DNA from: an uncultured Chitinophaga sp. | GTDB taxonomy: Bacteria; Bacteroidota; Bacteroidia; Cytophagales; Cyclobacteriaceae | Assembly: GCA_902168205.1 (NCBI GenBank) | Contig: CABHOK010000003.1 | Coordinates: forward strand, 1,116,001 to 1,180,000 | Direction: 5' to 3' | Length of the DNA stretch: 64,000 nt | Shown here: positions 27,096 to 37,900 of the stretch, in pieces | Layout of the letters: every line of letters begins with the position of its first letter | How positions within the stretch are numbered: the stretch's first letter is position 1 | Position numbers and translations under genes: made by a program | The notes under the pieces: model-generated | The model's input: the letters and a program-made list of their open reading frames with translations, nothing else | The model's database searches: none | Told to the model about the DNA's origin: nothing

Positions 27096-30000
27096 TGCTT
27101 CGCAGGATACCGAACTATATTGATATATATATGGGCTGCATCGTGTTGTGCATGATGTTGTCAGTGGCAGCTTTTGCCCAAAACAAAAATTTAAGTTTCC
27201 GCCATATCGGTACGCGTGATGGACTATCGCACAGTAATACAGTATGTATACTCGAAGACAGCCACGGCTTTATGTGGTTCGGTACCAGCGATGGTCTGAA
27301 CAAGTACGATGGCTATACATTTACGGTGTATCGTAATAATCCGAAAGATCCAAACTCCATAAGCGGTAACTTCATTCAAGCCATTATAGAAGATAAGAAA
27401 GGCGATTTATGGATTGCAACATCCGGTGGAGGCGTGAGCCGTTTTAATCGCGATAAGGAAAACTTTACACACTACAAGAACGATCCCCGGAATGTAAATT
27501 CAATCTCCGGTGATGACGTAACAACCGTAATGCTCGATCACGAAGGGCTGCTGTGGATTGGTACGGACAATAATGGTGTGGATGTATATAATGAAAAGGA
27601 CAATTCTTTTGTTCACTATACCTATAATAAAAACAATCCCGCCAGTTTAAGCGGCAATGCGATTACACACATATTTGAAGATCACGCGCATAATGTATGG
27701 ATTGCAACGCGGGCCGGTATCAGTCTCTTCGATCGGAAGACTAAGACATTCAGCCGTTTTCAGCATGACGAAAAGAACCCGCGATCTCTCAGCGGTAACA
27801 ATGCTAAAATAATCTACGAAGACAACCATCACCAGATGTGGTTTGGTATATGGGGCGCAGGTCTTAATAAATTTAACGCGGCTACAAAAGATTTTGAACA
27901 CTTCAGACATCCACAGGGATTGGCAAATGATTTTGTGATGTCCATAAGCGAATCGTTTGATGGTGATCTGTGGGTTGGTACTGAAAATGGCGGACTGAGT
28001 GTGCTCGATCAGCATGCGAATAAAATATATACTTATCGTCATGATGATATAGATCCGGCAAGCCTGAGCATTAACTCCGTTTGGTCTATATACAAAGATC
28101 GCAAGGGTAATATGTGGGTAGGTACATTTTCCGGAGGTATAAATTTGTTAAGCAAAGATGGATCACGCTTTACGCATTACCGACATACTTCTTCGCCTGT
28201 AAGCCTGAGTTATAATAAGGTTCTTCATATATTCGAAGATTCCAAAAAGAATATATGGATTGGTACAGATGGTGGCGGTGTAAACCTGTTTGATCGCAAG
28301 ACTGGAAACTTCAAACACTTTCTGCACGATCCGAACAATCCTGCCAGTATCTGCGGTAACTATGTGCTGAATGTTAATGAAGATAGCAATGGTAATTTCT
28401 GGATCGGTACATGGTCAGATGGTTTAACGGTATATAATCCCACGAAAGATACATACGTACACTATAAAGTAAATCCCAAAGACTCCACCACCATTAACTG
28501 CAATAACGCGTGGGCATTTCTGGAAGATAGTCACAAGAATATATGGATTGGGACATTCTACGGAGGGTTAAATTTGTTTAATCCGAAAGACAGTTCATTC
28601 ACGCATTTTGTACATGACGATAATGATCCGAACAGTCTTAGCGGAAATAAAGTATACCTGGTCTTTGAAGATTCAAAAGGCAGGCTTTGGGTTGGTACAC
28701 AAGGTAACGGACTTAATCTTTTTGATCCGGTAACAAAGAAGTTTACAGCCTTCTTACATAAAGACGGTGTGAACAGCATCAGCAATAATGCTGTGAACCA
28801 GATGTATGAAGACAAGAACGGAAATTTCTGGATTGGCACGATGTCGGGTTTAAATTACCTCGACATGAAAACCAAAAAGTTCAAGATATACCGCACAACG
28901 GATGGGCTACCCAGCGATGCCATCTATGGTATACTGGAAGACTCAAAAGGAAATCTCTGGTTAGGTACGAATAACGGTTTGTCGAAGTTTACTCCACCAA
29001 CGGGTACATTCAAGAATTTTGGTATAGCGGATGGATTGCGCTGCACCGAGTTTAAACAGAGTGCTTTTCTGAAAGGTAGCGATGGTGCCATGTACTTTGG
29101 TGGCGAAGATGGTTTCATCGAGTTTTTTCCTGACAGTATTAGAAGCACGAGTTACCAGGTGCCCATCGTGTTAACCGGCTTTCAGTTATTCAATGCACCG
29201 GTATCTATTGCTGATAGCGTGAATGATTCTCCGCTTTCGAAGAGTATTACGGAAACCGATGGCATTACATTGTCGCACAGTGCTTCTGTTATATCGTTTG
29301 AGTTCGCATCCCTGAACTATATTTCAAACGAACGGAAAGTATATAGCTACATGCTGGAAGGCTTCGACAAGGAGTGGAGTATAGAGCGCGACATACGCAG
29401 TGTTACCTACACCAACCTCGACCCCGGTCAGTATATATTTAAAGTACGCGGCCGCGACAGCGAAGGCAATTGGACAACGGATACGCTGCAGTTGCACCTA
29501 ACCATAACGCCACCGTTCTGGCGTACCTGGTGGTTTATGACCAGCGCTATATTACTGGTAATCGGAACTGTCTTCCTCGGGTATCAGGCACGCATGCGGT
29601 CTATGCAGAAATTGCAGGAGGCACTGGAGAAAGAAGTGAATGAACGCACAGCAGAAGCGATTGAACGCAAAGAAATACTCGAAGCGCAGACGGAAGATAT
29701 GCAAACGCTGAACGAGCAGCTTCAGGAGCAAACTAATTTTCTGCAGTCGATAAATGAAGAGATACACCTGCAGCGCGAAGAGGCAGAAGCAGCACGGAAT
29801 GAAGCCGAGCGCGCCAACCAGGCCAAGAGTATATTTCTGGCTACCATGAGTCACGAGATACGCACCCCGATGAACGGTGTGCTGGGTATGGCTGCGTTGT
29901 TAGCGGAAACCAAACTTACCGCGGAACAACAGGAATATACCAATACCATTCGCGGAAGTGGGGAAGCACTGCTTACGGTGATTAATGATATCCTGGATTT

Positions 30001-31384
30001 CTCGAAGATTGAATCGGGTAATCTTGAATTGGACAGTCACTCGTTCAGCCTGCGTCAGTGCATCGAAGATGTGATGGATGTGTTCTCCGGTAAAGCAGCA
30101 CAGAAAGGCCTTGATCTTTTATACTATATAGATCCGCTCATTCCGGATCAGATCATCAGCGACAGTCACAGGCTGCGACAGATATTGATCAATCTCATTG
30201 GTAACGCCATGAAATTTACTCACCACGGTGAAATATACATTGGTGTGGATTTACTGAGTAATGGCGGTGATAAACTGGAACTGTCGTTTCATGTGCGCGA
30301 TACGGGTATAGGTATACCATCGGATAAATTGTCGAGACTGTTCAAGGCTTTCTCGCAGGTTGATTCCTCTACGACACGCAAGTATGGGGGCACAGGGCTT
30401 GGCCTTGTCATCAGCCAACGATTGGTAGAGTTGATGGGAGGAACTATTGGTGTTGAGAGCGAACCCGGTGTAGGTACTACATTTACCTTTACCTTAAATG
30501 GTACAGTAAGTAATGAACGCCCGGCAACTATACAGGTTGCTGCCGAGGGTGATCATGTAGGCAAGCGTGTGTTGCTGGTAGATGACAACGCAACGAATCT
30601 CGCTATTCTGAAAAGTCAGATGGAGCAATGGAAGCTGATTTCGGTACTGGCTGTATCCGGTAAAGAAGCGCTTGATATACTTTCATCGGGCACGGGAAGG
30701 TTCGACTTGGTGATTACCGATATGCAGATGCCTGATATAGATGGTGTGCAACTTACGCAGGCACTGAAGAAGAGCAATGCTGATCTGCCGGTTATACTCT
30801 TAAGCTCTTTAGGTGATGAAAATAAAAAGCAGTATACAGAATTATTTGCTGTTGTCTTAAATAAACCTGTGAGACAACAGGCGCTATACCGTGCTATACA
30901 AACAGCACTTCAGCCTGTGCAAAAGGCAAGTGTGGTGGAAGATACAGCACCGAAACAATTACTGTCGGAAGAATTTGCAAAACGTTACCCGCTGCGTATA
31001 CTCATAGCAGAGGACAACCCGGTGAATCAGAAATTAACAACACGTATACTCAGCAAGCTTGGTTATAACGATGTTGAAGTTGCCAATAATGGTCTGGAAG
31101 CGTTGGACAAATTTGACGAAGATTTTTACGATGTAATCCTGATGGATGTACAGATGCCGGAGATGGATGGCCTGGAAGCCACGCGCATGATCCGCCTGAA
31201 ACGATACCATCAACCCATTATCATATCCATGACAGCCAACGCCATGCAAGGCGATCGCGATGAATGTATGAAAGCAGGCATGGACGATTATGTAAGCAAG
31301 CCCGTAAAACTCGAAGCCCTCGTTGCTGTATTGGAGAAGTGGGCGTTGCACATGCAGTCGAATCAGGGAAGCATTACTATTTAG
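27095..31384 (+). CDS. Giant hybrid two-component sensor with periplasmic beta-propeller
   Basis: 1429 residues from ATG 27095. The signal segment ends near CMMLSVAAFAQ. About 13 Reg_prop beta-propeller repeats follow (residues about 25-690), many with a WIGTxxGGL or MWFGTSDGLNKY core and an SLSGNxV turn. Then a Y_Y_Y domain (about 700-775, GFDKEWS...TNLDPGQYIFKVRG), one membrane helix (about 790-810), a coiled coil, HisKA with [16 protein letters not shown], an intact HATPase ([28 protein letters not shown]) and two intact receivers (VITDMQMPDIDG and [13 protein letters not shown]). Unlike Bacteroides HTCS proteins it has no AraC-type output, so signal must leave through an Hpt protein. Such propellers usually bind extracellular ligands such as oligosaccharides; the ligand is unknown. 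It is a paralogue of 34976-39205. Confidence 0.92.
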   Translation: MLRRIPNYIDIYMGCIVLCMMLSVAAFAQNKNLSFRHIGTRDGLSHSNTVCILEDSHGFMWFGTSDGLNKYDGYTFTVYRNNPKDPNSISGNFIQAIIEDKKGDLWIATSGGGVSRFNRDKENFTHYKNDPRNVNSISGDDVTTVMLDHEGLLWIGTDNNGVDVYNEKDNSFVHYTYNKNNPASLSGNAITHIFEDHAHNVWIATRAGISLFDRKTKTFSRFQHDEKNPRSLSGNNAKIIYEDNHHQMWFGIWGAGLNKFNAATKDFEHFRHPQGLANDFVMSISESFDGDLWVGTENGGLSVLDQHANKIYTYRHDDIDPASLSINSVWSIYKDRKGNMWVGTFSGGINLLSKDGSRFTHYRHTSSPVSLSYNKVLHIFEDSKKNIWIGTDGGGVNLFDRKTGNFKHFLHDPNNPASICGNYVLNVNEDSNGNFWIGTWSDGLTVYNPTKDTYVHYKVNPKDSTTINCNNAWAFLEDSHKNIWIGTFYGGLNLFNPKDSSFTHFVHDDNDPNSLSGNKVYLVFEDSKGRLWVGTQGNGLNLFDPVTKKFTAFLHKDGVNSISNNAVNQMYEDKNGNFWIGTMSGLNYLDMKTKKFKIYRTTDGLPSDAIYGILEDSKGNLWLGTNNGLSKFTPPTGTFKNFGIADGLRCTEFKQSAFLKGSDGAMYFGGEDGFIEFFPDSIRSTSYQVPIVLTGFQLFNAPVSIADSVNDSPLSKSITETDGITLSHSASVISFEFASLNYISNERKVYSYMLEGFDKEWSIERDIRSVTYTNLDPGQYIFKVRGRDSEGNWTTDTLQLHLTITPPFWRTWWFMTSAILLVIGTVFLGYQARMRSMQKLQEALEKEVNERTAEAIERKEILEAQTEDMQTLNEQLQEQTNFLQSINEEIHLQREEAEAARNEAERANQAKSIFLATMSHEIRTPMNGVLGMAALLAETKLTAEQQEYTNTIRGSGEALLTVINDILDFSKIESGNLELDSHSFSLRQCIEDVMDVFSGKAAQKGLDLLYYIDPLIPDQIISDSHRLRQILINLIGNAMKFTHHGEIYIGVDLLSNGGDKLELSFHVRDTGIGIPSDKLSRLFKAFSQVDSSTTRKYGGTGLGLVISQRLVELMGGTIGVESEPGVGTTFTFTLNGTVSNERPATIQVAAEGDHVGKRVLLVDDNATNLAILKSQMEQWKLISVLAVSGKEALDILSSGTGRFDLVITDMQMPDIDGVQLTQALKKSNADLPVILLSSLGDENKKQYTELFAVVLNKPVRQQALYRAIQTALQPVQKASVVEDTAPKQLLSEEFAKRYPLRILIAEDNPVNQKLTTRILSKLGYNDVEVANNGLEALDKFDEDFYDVILMDVQMPEMDGLEATRMIRLKRYHQPIIISMTANAMQGDRDECMKAGMDDYVSKPVKLEALVAVLEKWALHMQSNQGSITI

Positions 31385-31539
31385 AAGTAAGAAGTAGGAA
31401 GTAAGATCAGATAAGGCTAGTAGTGAAATGTCGCTTCGGAGAATCGTAGAATCAGTTGTAACACTTCTTCCTGAAAAAGTATTTCAGCATACATCCACAT
31501 TCTTACTTCTTACTCCAGGCTTCTTACTTCTACTTCTAA
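31381..31539. repeat. Long imperfect inverted repeat of GAAGTAAG units downstream of the hybrid kinase
   Basis: The left arm (31381-31405, overlapping the kinase stop codon) is built from TTAGAAGTA and GAAGTAAG units. The right arm (31520-31539) is its approximate reverse complement, ending TACTTCTAA, with a further CTTACTTCTTACT copy at about 31502-31514. The arms enclose about 100 bp. The transcript could form a long stem that acts as a terminator or processing signal, or this may be a dispersed intergenic repeat. Nothing coding is seen. Confidence 0.55.
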
Positions 31540-31590
31540 AGGAAGTTTGAACTTCGAAAAGAAAATTAGCCTTAAGCATAAGCCTAATCC

Positions 31591-31639
31591 AAAATCAGCT
31601 TTTTCCTGATTCATAGCAGTATATATGTTTCCACCTTTG
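31591..31639 (+). promoter_or_regulatory. Dyad promoter element, site B (beta-helix protein 31678)
   Basis: AAAATCAG (31591-31598), 7-nt spacer, CTGATT (31606-31611), 24-nt spacer, TTTG (31636-31639; -7 region CACCTTTG). Start codon 38 nt downstream. Same spacing as sites A, C, D and E. Confidence 0.7.
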
Positions 31640-31677
31640 TTAGTGTTCCTCACACTATACTTAATCCCAAGCTGTAT

Positions 31678-33471
31678 ATGATGAAACGATTTTTACTTCT
31701 TATCTATTTATTGATCCATCTTATTTTTAGTGTTCATGCACAGGTCAAAGTGGGGAATAACCCGACTACGATCGACCCCAACTCGTTGCTTGAACTTGAA
31801 AGTACCAACAAGGGATTACTTCCTCCGCGTGTTATCATTAATAACTTGTCTTCGGTATCTCCGCTTACTGGAACTGTACCGGCAGGGATGCTGGTATATA
31901 GCAGTGGGGGAGCGGTTGCTGATGGATATTATTATTGGAACGGTGGTCAATGGGTGCCGTTTATTACTTCGGGCGAACCGAGCCTTACTTCAAAAACAAC
32001 AACTTCCATTATTGCCAAGAGCGAAACCTTTGTGGTGGCGAGCAATGATATAACGCTGACCCTGCCGGCCGTTACTGCTGCAGACAATGGTCTCTCCATA
32101 ACCGTTAAGAACATTGGAACACATACCGATGAAGTAGATGTTATTCCCAACGGCTCTGCTACCATTGAGGGTTCCACGATATCGAAACATTTTCGATGGG
32201 TGGGGAAAACATATATAGCCATGAACGGCAACTGGATTATGAAAGGAAGTGAAGAAAGGGATGATAATGTGTTTGAAGTAAAACCCGGTGGAAGTTGGAC
32301 AACGATTGAAGAGATACTGGAGTTTCTGGATTTACACATGGTGGGGCCTTCGATCATTAAACTCGTAGGTGGTGATTATCCTATATCTTCTACGCAAACA
32401 ATAGACCTGCCGCATCCGCTCACGATTCAGGGAAGCTCGTACGGCACATCGTATCTTACGGCTGCCTCAGGTTTAGGTGGATCACCAATGTTTAGTTGTG
32501 TATCCGAAAGTTATTTCAAGATGCTGGCCTTTGATGCTACAACACTCGGTGGCTATGGATCAAATTCCGGTGATGTTGCGATACAATTGGTAACGGGTGG
32601 TGAATACTTCGAAGTAAAGGATTGCACATTTGACAGCTTTAACAAAGCAATCGCTGCCATCAGTAACGTTGAGTTGTGGGTGTTTGAAGTTGACATCACC
32701 AATGCTGTTGCAGCTGGTATAGAACTGGCTGCCGGTGGATCAAGCGGAGTTTCTTTCAAGATATCAGAGACGGACTTTATCGGTTGTGCGAAAGGTATAA
32801 ATTTCTTGTCGGGATCTGCTTCCGTAACTTCGGTGCTAAACTGTGGCTTCTACAATGCTTCTGGTGGTATAGGTATAAATTACGTACCAGGCTCATTTAC
32901 TTCTATCTCCAGTATGTTCATTACCAATAACACCTGGAACAACGTTGGTACCTTCATGAGCGGCTTTGATTTTTCACGCTCCGATGGCCGGGATGCAAAC
33001 GTGTTTATTCGTAACAACTCCGGTGGTCCGGATCAGAACCCGCACAGCAGGATAAATGTGAATAACAACAGTGCCACTACAACGGTAACAACAGCCGGAA
33101 CATGGTATAAAGCCAATTGGACAGCAGGCAATCAAACATCACTCACTACCAAATGGACAATTGCTACAAACCGGATTACGTATCAGCCTGTTAATAAAAG
33201 TGAAGGATGGGCCATCATCTCCGGCAATATAGCCGTGCCCAGCAACAACCGGACTATATCGATAGCCATTGTAAAAAACGGAGTGGTGGCAACACGATTT
33301 GGTGAAACTGATCTTCGCCTGACAACGGCTAACGATCCTTACCAGTTTGCTACGACCATTTACTTGACAGACATAGCACCCGGAGATTATTTTGAAATAT
33401 ACTGTACTTCAGCCAACAGTGGCGATGCGATTACCTTCCGCGATATACAGTGGTATACTGAAACAAAATAG
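31678..33471 (+). CDS. Exported protein with right-handed beta-helix region
   Basis: 597 residues; ATG ATG at 31678/31681. A signal peptide (KRFLLLIYLLIHLIFSVHAQ) is followed by the common Bacteroidota opening TIDPNSLLELESTNKGLLPPRV and YYWNGGQWVPF. Residues about 200-460 resemble a pectate-lyase-like parallel beta-helix (short strands such as FKMLAFDATTLGG, FEVKDCTFDSFNKAI, NVFIRNNSGG). The C-terminal 130 residues form a compact beta domain (WAIISGNIAVPSNNRTISIAIVKNG) that resembles phage-tail or C1q-like heads. No T9SS tail is evident. Possible surface fibre or polysaccharide-binding protein. It is the only non-signalling gene with the AAAATCAG-N7-CTGATT promoter, and it is separated by 31 bp from the next surface protein. 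Confidence 0.75.
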   Translation: MMKRFLLLIYLLIHLIFSVHAQVKVGNNPTTIDPNSLLELESTNKGLLPPRVIINNLSSVSPLTGTVPAGMLVYSSGGAVADGYYYWNGGQWVPFITSGEPSLTSKTTTSIIAKSETFVVASNDITLTLPAVTAADNGLSITVKNIGTHTDEVDVIPNGSATIEGSTISKHFRWVGKTYIAMNGNWIMKGSEERDDNVFEVKPGGSWTTIEEILEFLDLHMVGPSIIKLVGGDYPISSTQTIDLPHPLTIQGSSYGTSYLTAASGLGGSPMFSCVSESYFKMLAFDATTLGGYGSNSGDVAIQLVTGGEYFEVKDCTFDSFNKAIAAISNVELWVFEVDITNAVAAGIELAAGGSSGVSFKISETDFIGCAKGINFLSGSASVTSVLNCGFYNASGGIGINYVPGSFTSISSMFITNNTWNNVGTFMSGFDFSRSDGRDANVFIRNNSGGPDQNPHSRINVNNNSATTTVTTAGTWYKANWTAGNQTSLTTKWTIATNRITYQPVNKSEGWAIISGNIAVPSNNRTISIAIVKNGVVATRFGETDLRLTTANDPYQFATTIYLTDIAPGDYFEIYCTSANSGDAITFRDIQWYTETK

Positions 33472-33532
33472 TGCGCTATAGTAATCCTATATTTTTAACC
33501 GAATGTCATACAGACTATACTATAAACAGCGT

Positions 33533-34945
33533 ATGAAGCAGATAGCGATATATAGCGCCTTGTTTTTGATTTGTACGTTTGCCAATGCACAAAGTCAGTT
33601 TACCAATACCGGAAACGTGCAGGTGTTTTCGGGAGCTTCTGTAGCGTTCTTTGGTGACTTTGTTAATAACGGAACGTTTACGGATCTGGGGGGTGTATAC
33701 TTTTACGGAAGCTCAAGTCAGATCATTACTGGTACATCGCCCATTACATTTTATAATCTGCGAGGGAATAATGCCGCGGGTATAACCATGCAGCGTGATG
33801 TTGCCATCAGCAATGCGCTCACGTTAACAGCAGGACCTTTGATCCTGAACGGAACAACGCTTACTATAAATAACAGCGCATCCAATGCCATTACGCGTGT
33901 TACCGGGTATATATTAAGTGAGCGAACCGATAATACAAGTAAGTTACGGTGGAATATAGGCACCAATACAAGTGCGCACGTTTTTCCTTTCGGCACAGCA
34001 TCCGGTGGCTATATACCATTTACGCTTACCCTTACGGCCGGAAATATAGGCAACGTTACGGTATCCACATTTCCTACGGCCACGAATAATACACCGTATC
34101 CTTCTTCGCCTGTCGCAGTAACGAATATATACCGGAACGGAGCCGATAACAGTGTAAATGTAGTAGACCGGTTCTGGCAGGTTGATAAAGATGGAGTAAG
34201 TGGTACTGCTACATTACGTTTTGATGCGGCAGCAGGCGAGGTAGGCACTATAACGCAGTTACGTGCACAGCGTTGGAATTCATCGGTCAATGGATGGGAT
34301 GCTCCGCTGGCAGGACAAACCAGTACTGCAACCAGTGCCACGGTTCCCGGTGTAACTACTTTTTCTCCGTGGACATTATCGGGTAACAATGCGCCTTTGC
34401 CGGTTGAGCTGTTAAGCTTTTCGGCACAGCCGAATGAAGAAGGAAATATAGATATATACTGGGAAACATCTTCTGAAACCAACAACGATTACTTTGCCGT
34501 ACAGCGAAGCAACGATGGTATAAATTTTTCGGAGATAGGGCGCGTGTCGGGTGCTGGTACGAGTCAGATTTTAAACAGCTATAGTTACACTGATGAAGAC
34601 CCGCTGTCCGGTCGGTCGTATTACCGTTTGCGCCAGGTTGATTTCGATGGTATGTATAAATTCTCGGATATAGTACGGGTAGATCTGCAAGGACAGTTGA
34701 GACTCACGGCATTCCCCAATCCGGTAAAAGAAGATAAGTTTCTTCTTGATTTCCATACGCAGCTGGAAAGCCCAACGTATATATCATTGCACGATCGCAC
34801 GGGCAGGTTAATATATACCGGTGTGGCACGGTCCGGCACCAGCACCTATGAAGTAAATCTCCCAGCAAGTCCTTCCAGCGGAGTATATCTGCTGCGGGCC
34901 GTTAACGAAGAGTCTACGTTGCAGAAGTCGGTGATGATAGAATAG
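33533..34945 (+). CDS. T9SS-dependent surface protein with C-terminal sorting domain
   Basis: 470 residues from ATG 33533 (MKQIAIYSALFLICTFANAQ, a clean signal peptide); an ATG at 33503 would add ten residues before it and is less likely. The body (about 25-290) is Asn/Thr/Gly-rich with NGTTLTINNSASNAITRVTGYI and GTASGGYIPFTLTL, like other Bacteroidota adhesins. LPVELLSFSAQPNEEGNIDI and SETNNDYFAVQRSNDGINF precede a typical type A sorting domain with LTAFPNPVKEDKF, the LHDRTGRLIY strand and a GVYLLRAVNEESTLQKSVMIE end. Predicted to be carried across the outer membrane by T9SS and anchored or released. Probably co-transcribed with the 31678 gene. Confidence 0.88.
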   Translation: MKQIAIYSALFLICTFANAQSQFTNTGNVQVFSGASVAFFGDFVNNGTFTDLGGVYFYGSSSQIITGTSPITFYNLRGNNAAGITMQRDVAISNALTLTAGPLILNGTTLTINNSASNAITRVTGYILSERTDNTSKLRWNIGTNTSAHVFPFGTASGGYIPFTLTLTAGNIGNVTVSTFPTATNNTPYPSSPVAVTNIYRNGADNSVNVVDRFWQVDKDGVSGTATLRFDAAAGEVGTITQLRAQRWNSSVNGWDAPLAGQTSTATSATVPGVTTFSPWTLSGNNAPLPVELLSFSAQPNEEGNIDIYWETSSETNNDYFAVQRSNDGINFSEIGRVSGAGTSQILNSYSYTDEDPLSGRSYYRLRQVDFDGMYKFSDIVRVDLQGQLRLTAFPNPVKEDKFLLDFHTQLESPTYISLHDRTGRLIYTGVARSGTSTYEVNLPASPSSGVYLLRAVNEESTLQKSVMIE

Positions 34946-34975
34946 TATAGTATATATGCTGCTTGTGCGGACGGA

Positions 34976-37900
34976 TTAACGCTGGTTTTTTGCCTGTATA
35001 GCCCAGCGTTCAATCGTCTTCATTAACTCTTCAAGATTAACCGGCTTGCTGATATAGTCATTCATACCAGCCTTTATACATTGTTCGCGGTCGCCCTGCA
35101 TGGCGTTGGCAGTCATGGCGATGATAACGGGTTGTGTGCCGTTGTGCTGGCGAATACGTTGTGTGGTTTCAAGTCCATCCATCTCCGGCATCTGTACATC
35201 CATCAGAATCATATTGTGGTGCGAAGCCATGAACGAGTCCAGCGCTTCGCGTCCGTTGGAGGCAACATCCGGATTATAGCCAAGCTTGTTCAGTACGCGG
35301 GTAGCCAGCTTCTGGTTTACCAGGTTATCTTCTGCGATCAGAATATGCAATGGGAATTGCTGCGCAAAGTCATCGCGTAGCTTTTGATTCACCTGGTCGG
35401 CCGGAGCCGGAGTTTTATCATGTTTGCGCAGGTTCATAAGTATAATTTTGTAGAGCATGCTATGCTTTACAGGCTTGGTTAATATAGAAGAGAATATTTT
35501 CGTAAAACGTTCACTGCGATCATCCCCAATTGAACTTAAAAGGACCATCGACAGTTCCGGATAGCGCTCCCGAATCATTTTTCCCAGCTCCAATCCATTT
35601 ATTCCGGGCATTTGCATATCTGTCAGCACCAGGTCAAAATCGGAAGTCTTGGAGAGTATATCCATGGCATTCTCTCCGGAATTGGCCAGTACAGGTTCAG
35701 CCTGCCACAGCTGCAGTTGGTTTTTCAGAATAAGACGGTTCGTAGCATTGTCGTCCACTACCAAAATCTTTTTATCTCGCAGCGCATCTTTGTCATATAT
35801 ATAGGTTGGCGGTTTCTCTTTGCTTAACCTGGTTTTAATCGTGAAGAAAAAAGTTGTCCCTTTACCAACCGTACTCTCAATCCAGATGTGTCCACCCATC
35901 AGGCCAACCAGTTTTTCAGATATAGCGAGTCCTAATCCGGTGCCACCATATTTACGTGTGGTAGATGCATCAACCTGCGAAAAAGCTTTGAACAAACGGT
36001 TCAGTTTGTCTTCGGGTATACCTATACCGGTATCGCGAACAGTAATGCGCAATTGATACCGGTCGCCATCTTTACCTTGCACATGCGCACTCACAAAGAT
36101 TTCACCCCGTTGGGTAAATTTGATAGCGTTTCCTACGAGGTTGATCAAAATCTGTCGCAGGCGCAGACTATCACCAACAATATATTCCGGTACATCAGGG
36201 TCCAGTTCGTAAAGTAGATCGAGTCGCAGATCAGACGCTTTGTTGGCAAACAGGTCCAGCACTTCTTCCACACAATTGCGCAGATCAAAATCCTTTTCCT
36301 CCAGTTCCATTTTACCGGATTCAATCTTGGAGAAATCCAGTATATCATTGATCACACCTAACAGACTTTCCCCGGAGCTTCGTATAATTTCTGTATACTC
36401 GCGTTGCTCGGAAGAAAGCGGAGTCTCGGCCAGTAACGATGCCATGCCGATCACACCGTTCATAGGTGTACGTATTTCATGACTCATGGTAGCCAGAAAT
36501 ATACTCTTGGCCTGGTTGGCACGTTCGGCTTCACTGCGAGCTTCTTCTGCCTCTATACGTTGCTGTTCAATTTCATCATTGAGGTTTTGCAGAAATTCAG
36601 TCTGCGCCTGCAACTGGTCGTTCAGCGTCTGCATGTTTTCAGCCTGCGCTTCGAGTGCTTCTTTCCGCTCTACCGCTTCCGCTGTATGGATCTTTACCTG
36701 GTGTTCCAGCGCTGCACGTTGTTTATCGACAGCCTTTACCCGGATGCGGACAAAGATAAATATAGTGCCTGCAATGAGACACGCTATCAAAATTCTGAAC
36801 CACCATGTATACCAATACGGTGGTGTAATAACAATGCGTATGCTCGCGCCGGTTTCGTTCCACACGCCGTCATTGTTAGAGGCCTTTACGTGAAATATAT
36901 ACTCGCCCGGGTCGAGGTTGGTATAGGTTGCCGTGCGTTTGTGTCCTACATAGTTCCATTCTTTATCGAAACCATCCAGCTTGTAGGCATATTGATTTTT
37001 TTCGGGCAGTACAAAATTGAGCGCAGCAAACTCCAGCGTAAATACAGATTGATCGTAGGATAGCGTGATCTCTTTTGTTTCGTTGATCTGTTTCTCCAGT
37101 ATAGAATCTTTACTGTGCACAGTAACCGGTTTATTGAAGATCTGAAGACCGGTAAAATATATAGGCGGTATAGACGTGTTGTCTTTGAGACTATCAGGGT
37201 AGAAACTATTCAGCCCGTTGGGGCCACCGAAGAATAATTCTCCGTCTGCAGTCTTGTAACAGGAATGAGACTTGAACTCATTTCCCTGCAAGCCATCGGC
37301 TGTAGTATAGTTGCGAACTGCTTTTGTTTTCGGGTTAAAGCGAGAGAGACCCTTGTTGGTAGCGACCCACAAATTACCATGATTGTCTTCCAGTATGCTT
37401 CGGATCATGTTGTTGGGAAGTCCGTCATGCTCCGTATAGGGAGTAAACGTCTGGGTGGTTTTGTTGTAGAGATTCAGTCCACCGGAAGTGCCGAACCACA
37501 TGTTGCCGAGATGATCGCACAGCATGGTGCCCACTACATCATGCCCCAGACTTTTGGGATCAAATTTATTATTGTAGAACCTTGTAAATTTTCCGGTCTT
37601 CTTGTCCAGCCTATTCAAACCGGAAGTAGTACCGACCCATATATTCCCCTCGGCATCCTCGCCCAATGTATAAATGAAATTATCACTGAGACTGTTCTTG
37701 TCATGGGGGTGTTGCTGATACCAGGTAAATTCTTTCTTATCCGGATGATATATACCTATACCGCTTCCCCACGTGCCAATCCAGATGTGCCCATCGCGGT
37801 CTTTGAACACGGCCGTCAGCGTAGTGTGTGCGAGGCTCGTGGGATTTCCTTCCTCCGGCATGTGGTGTATAAATATACCGGTGCGCGTATCGAACAGGTC

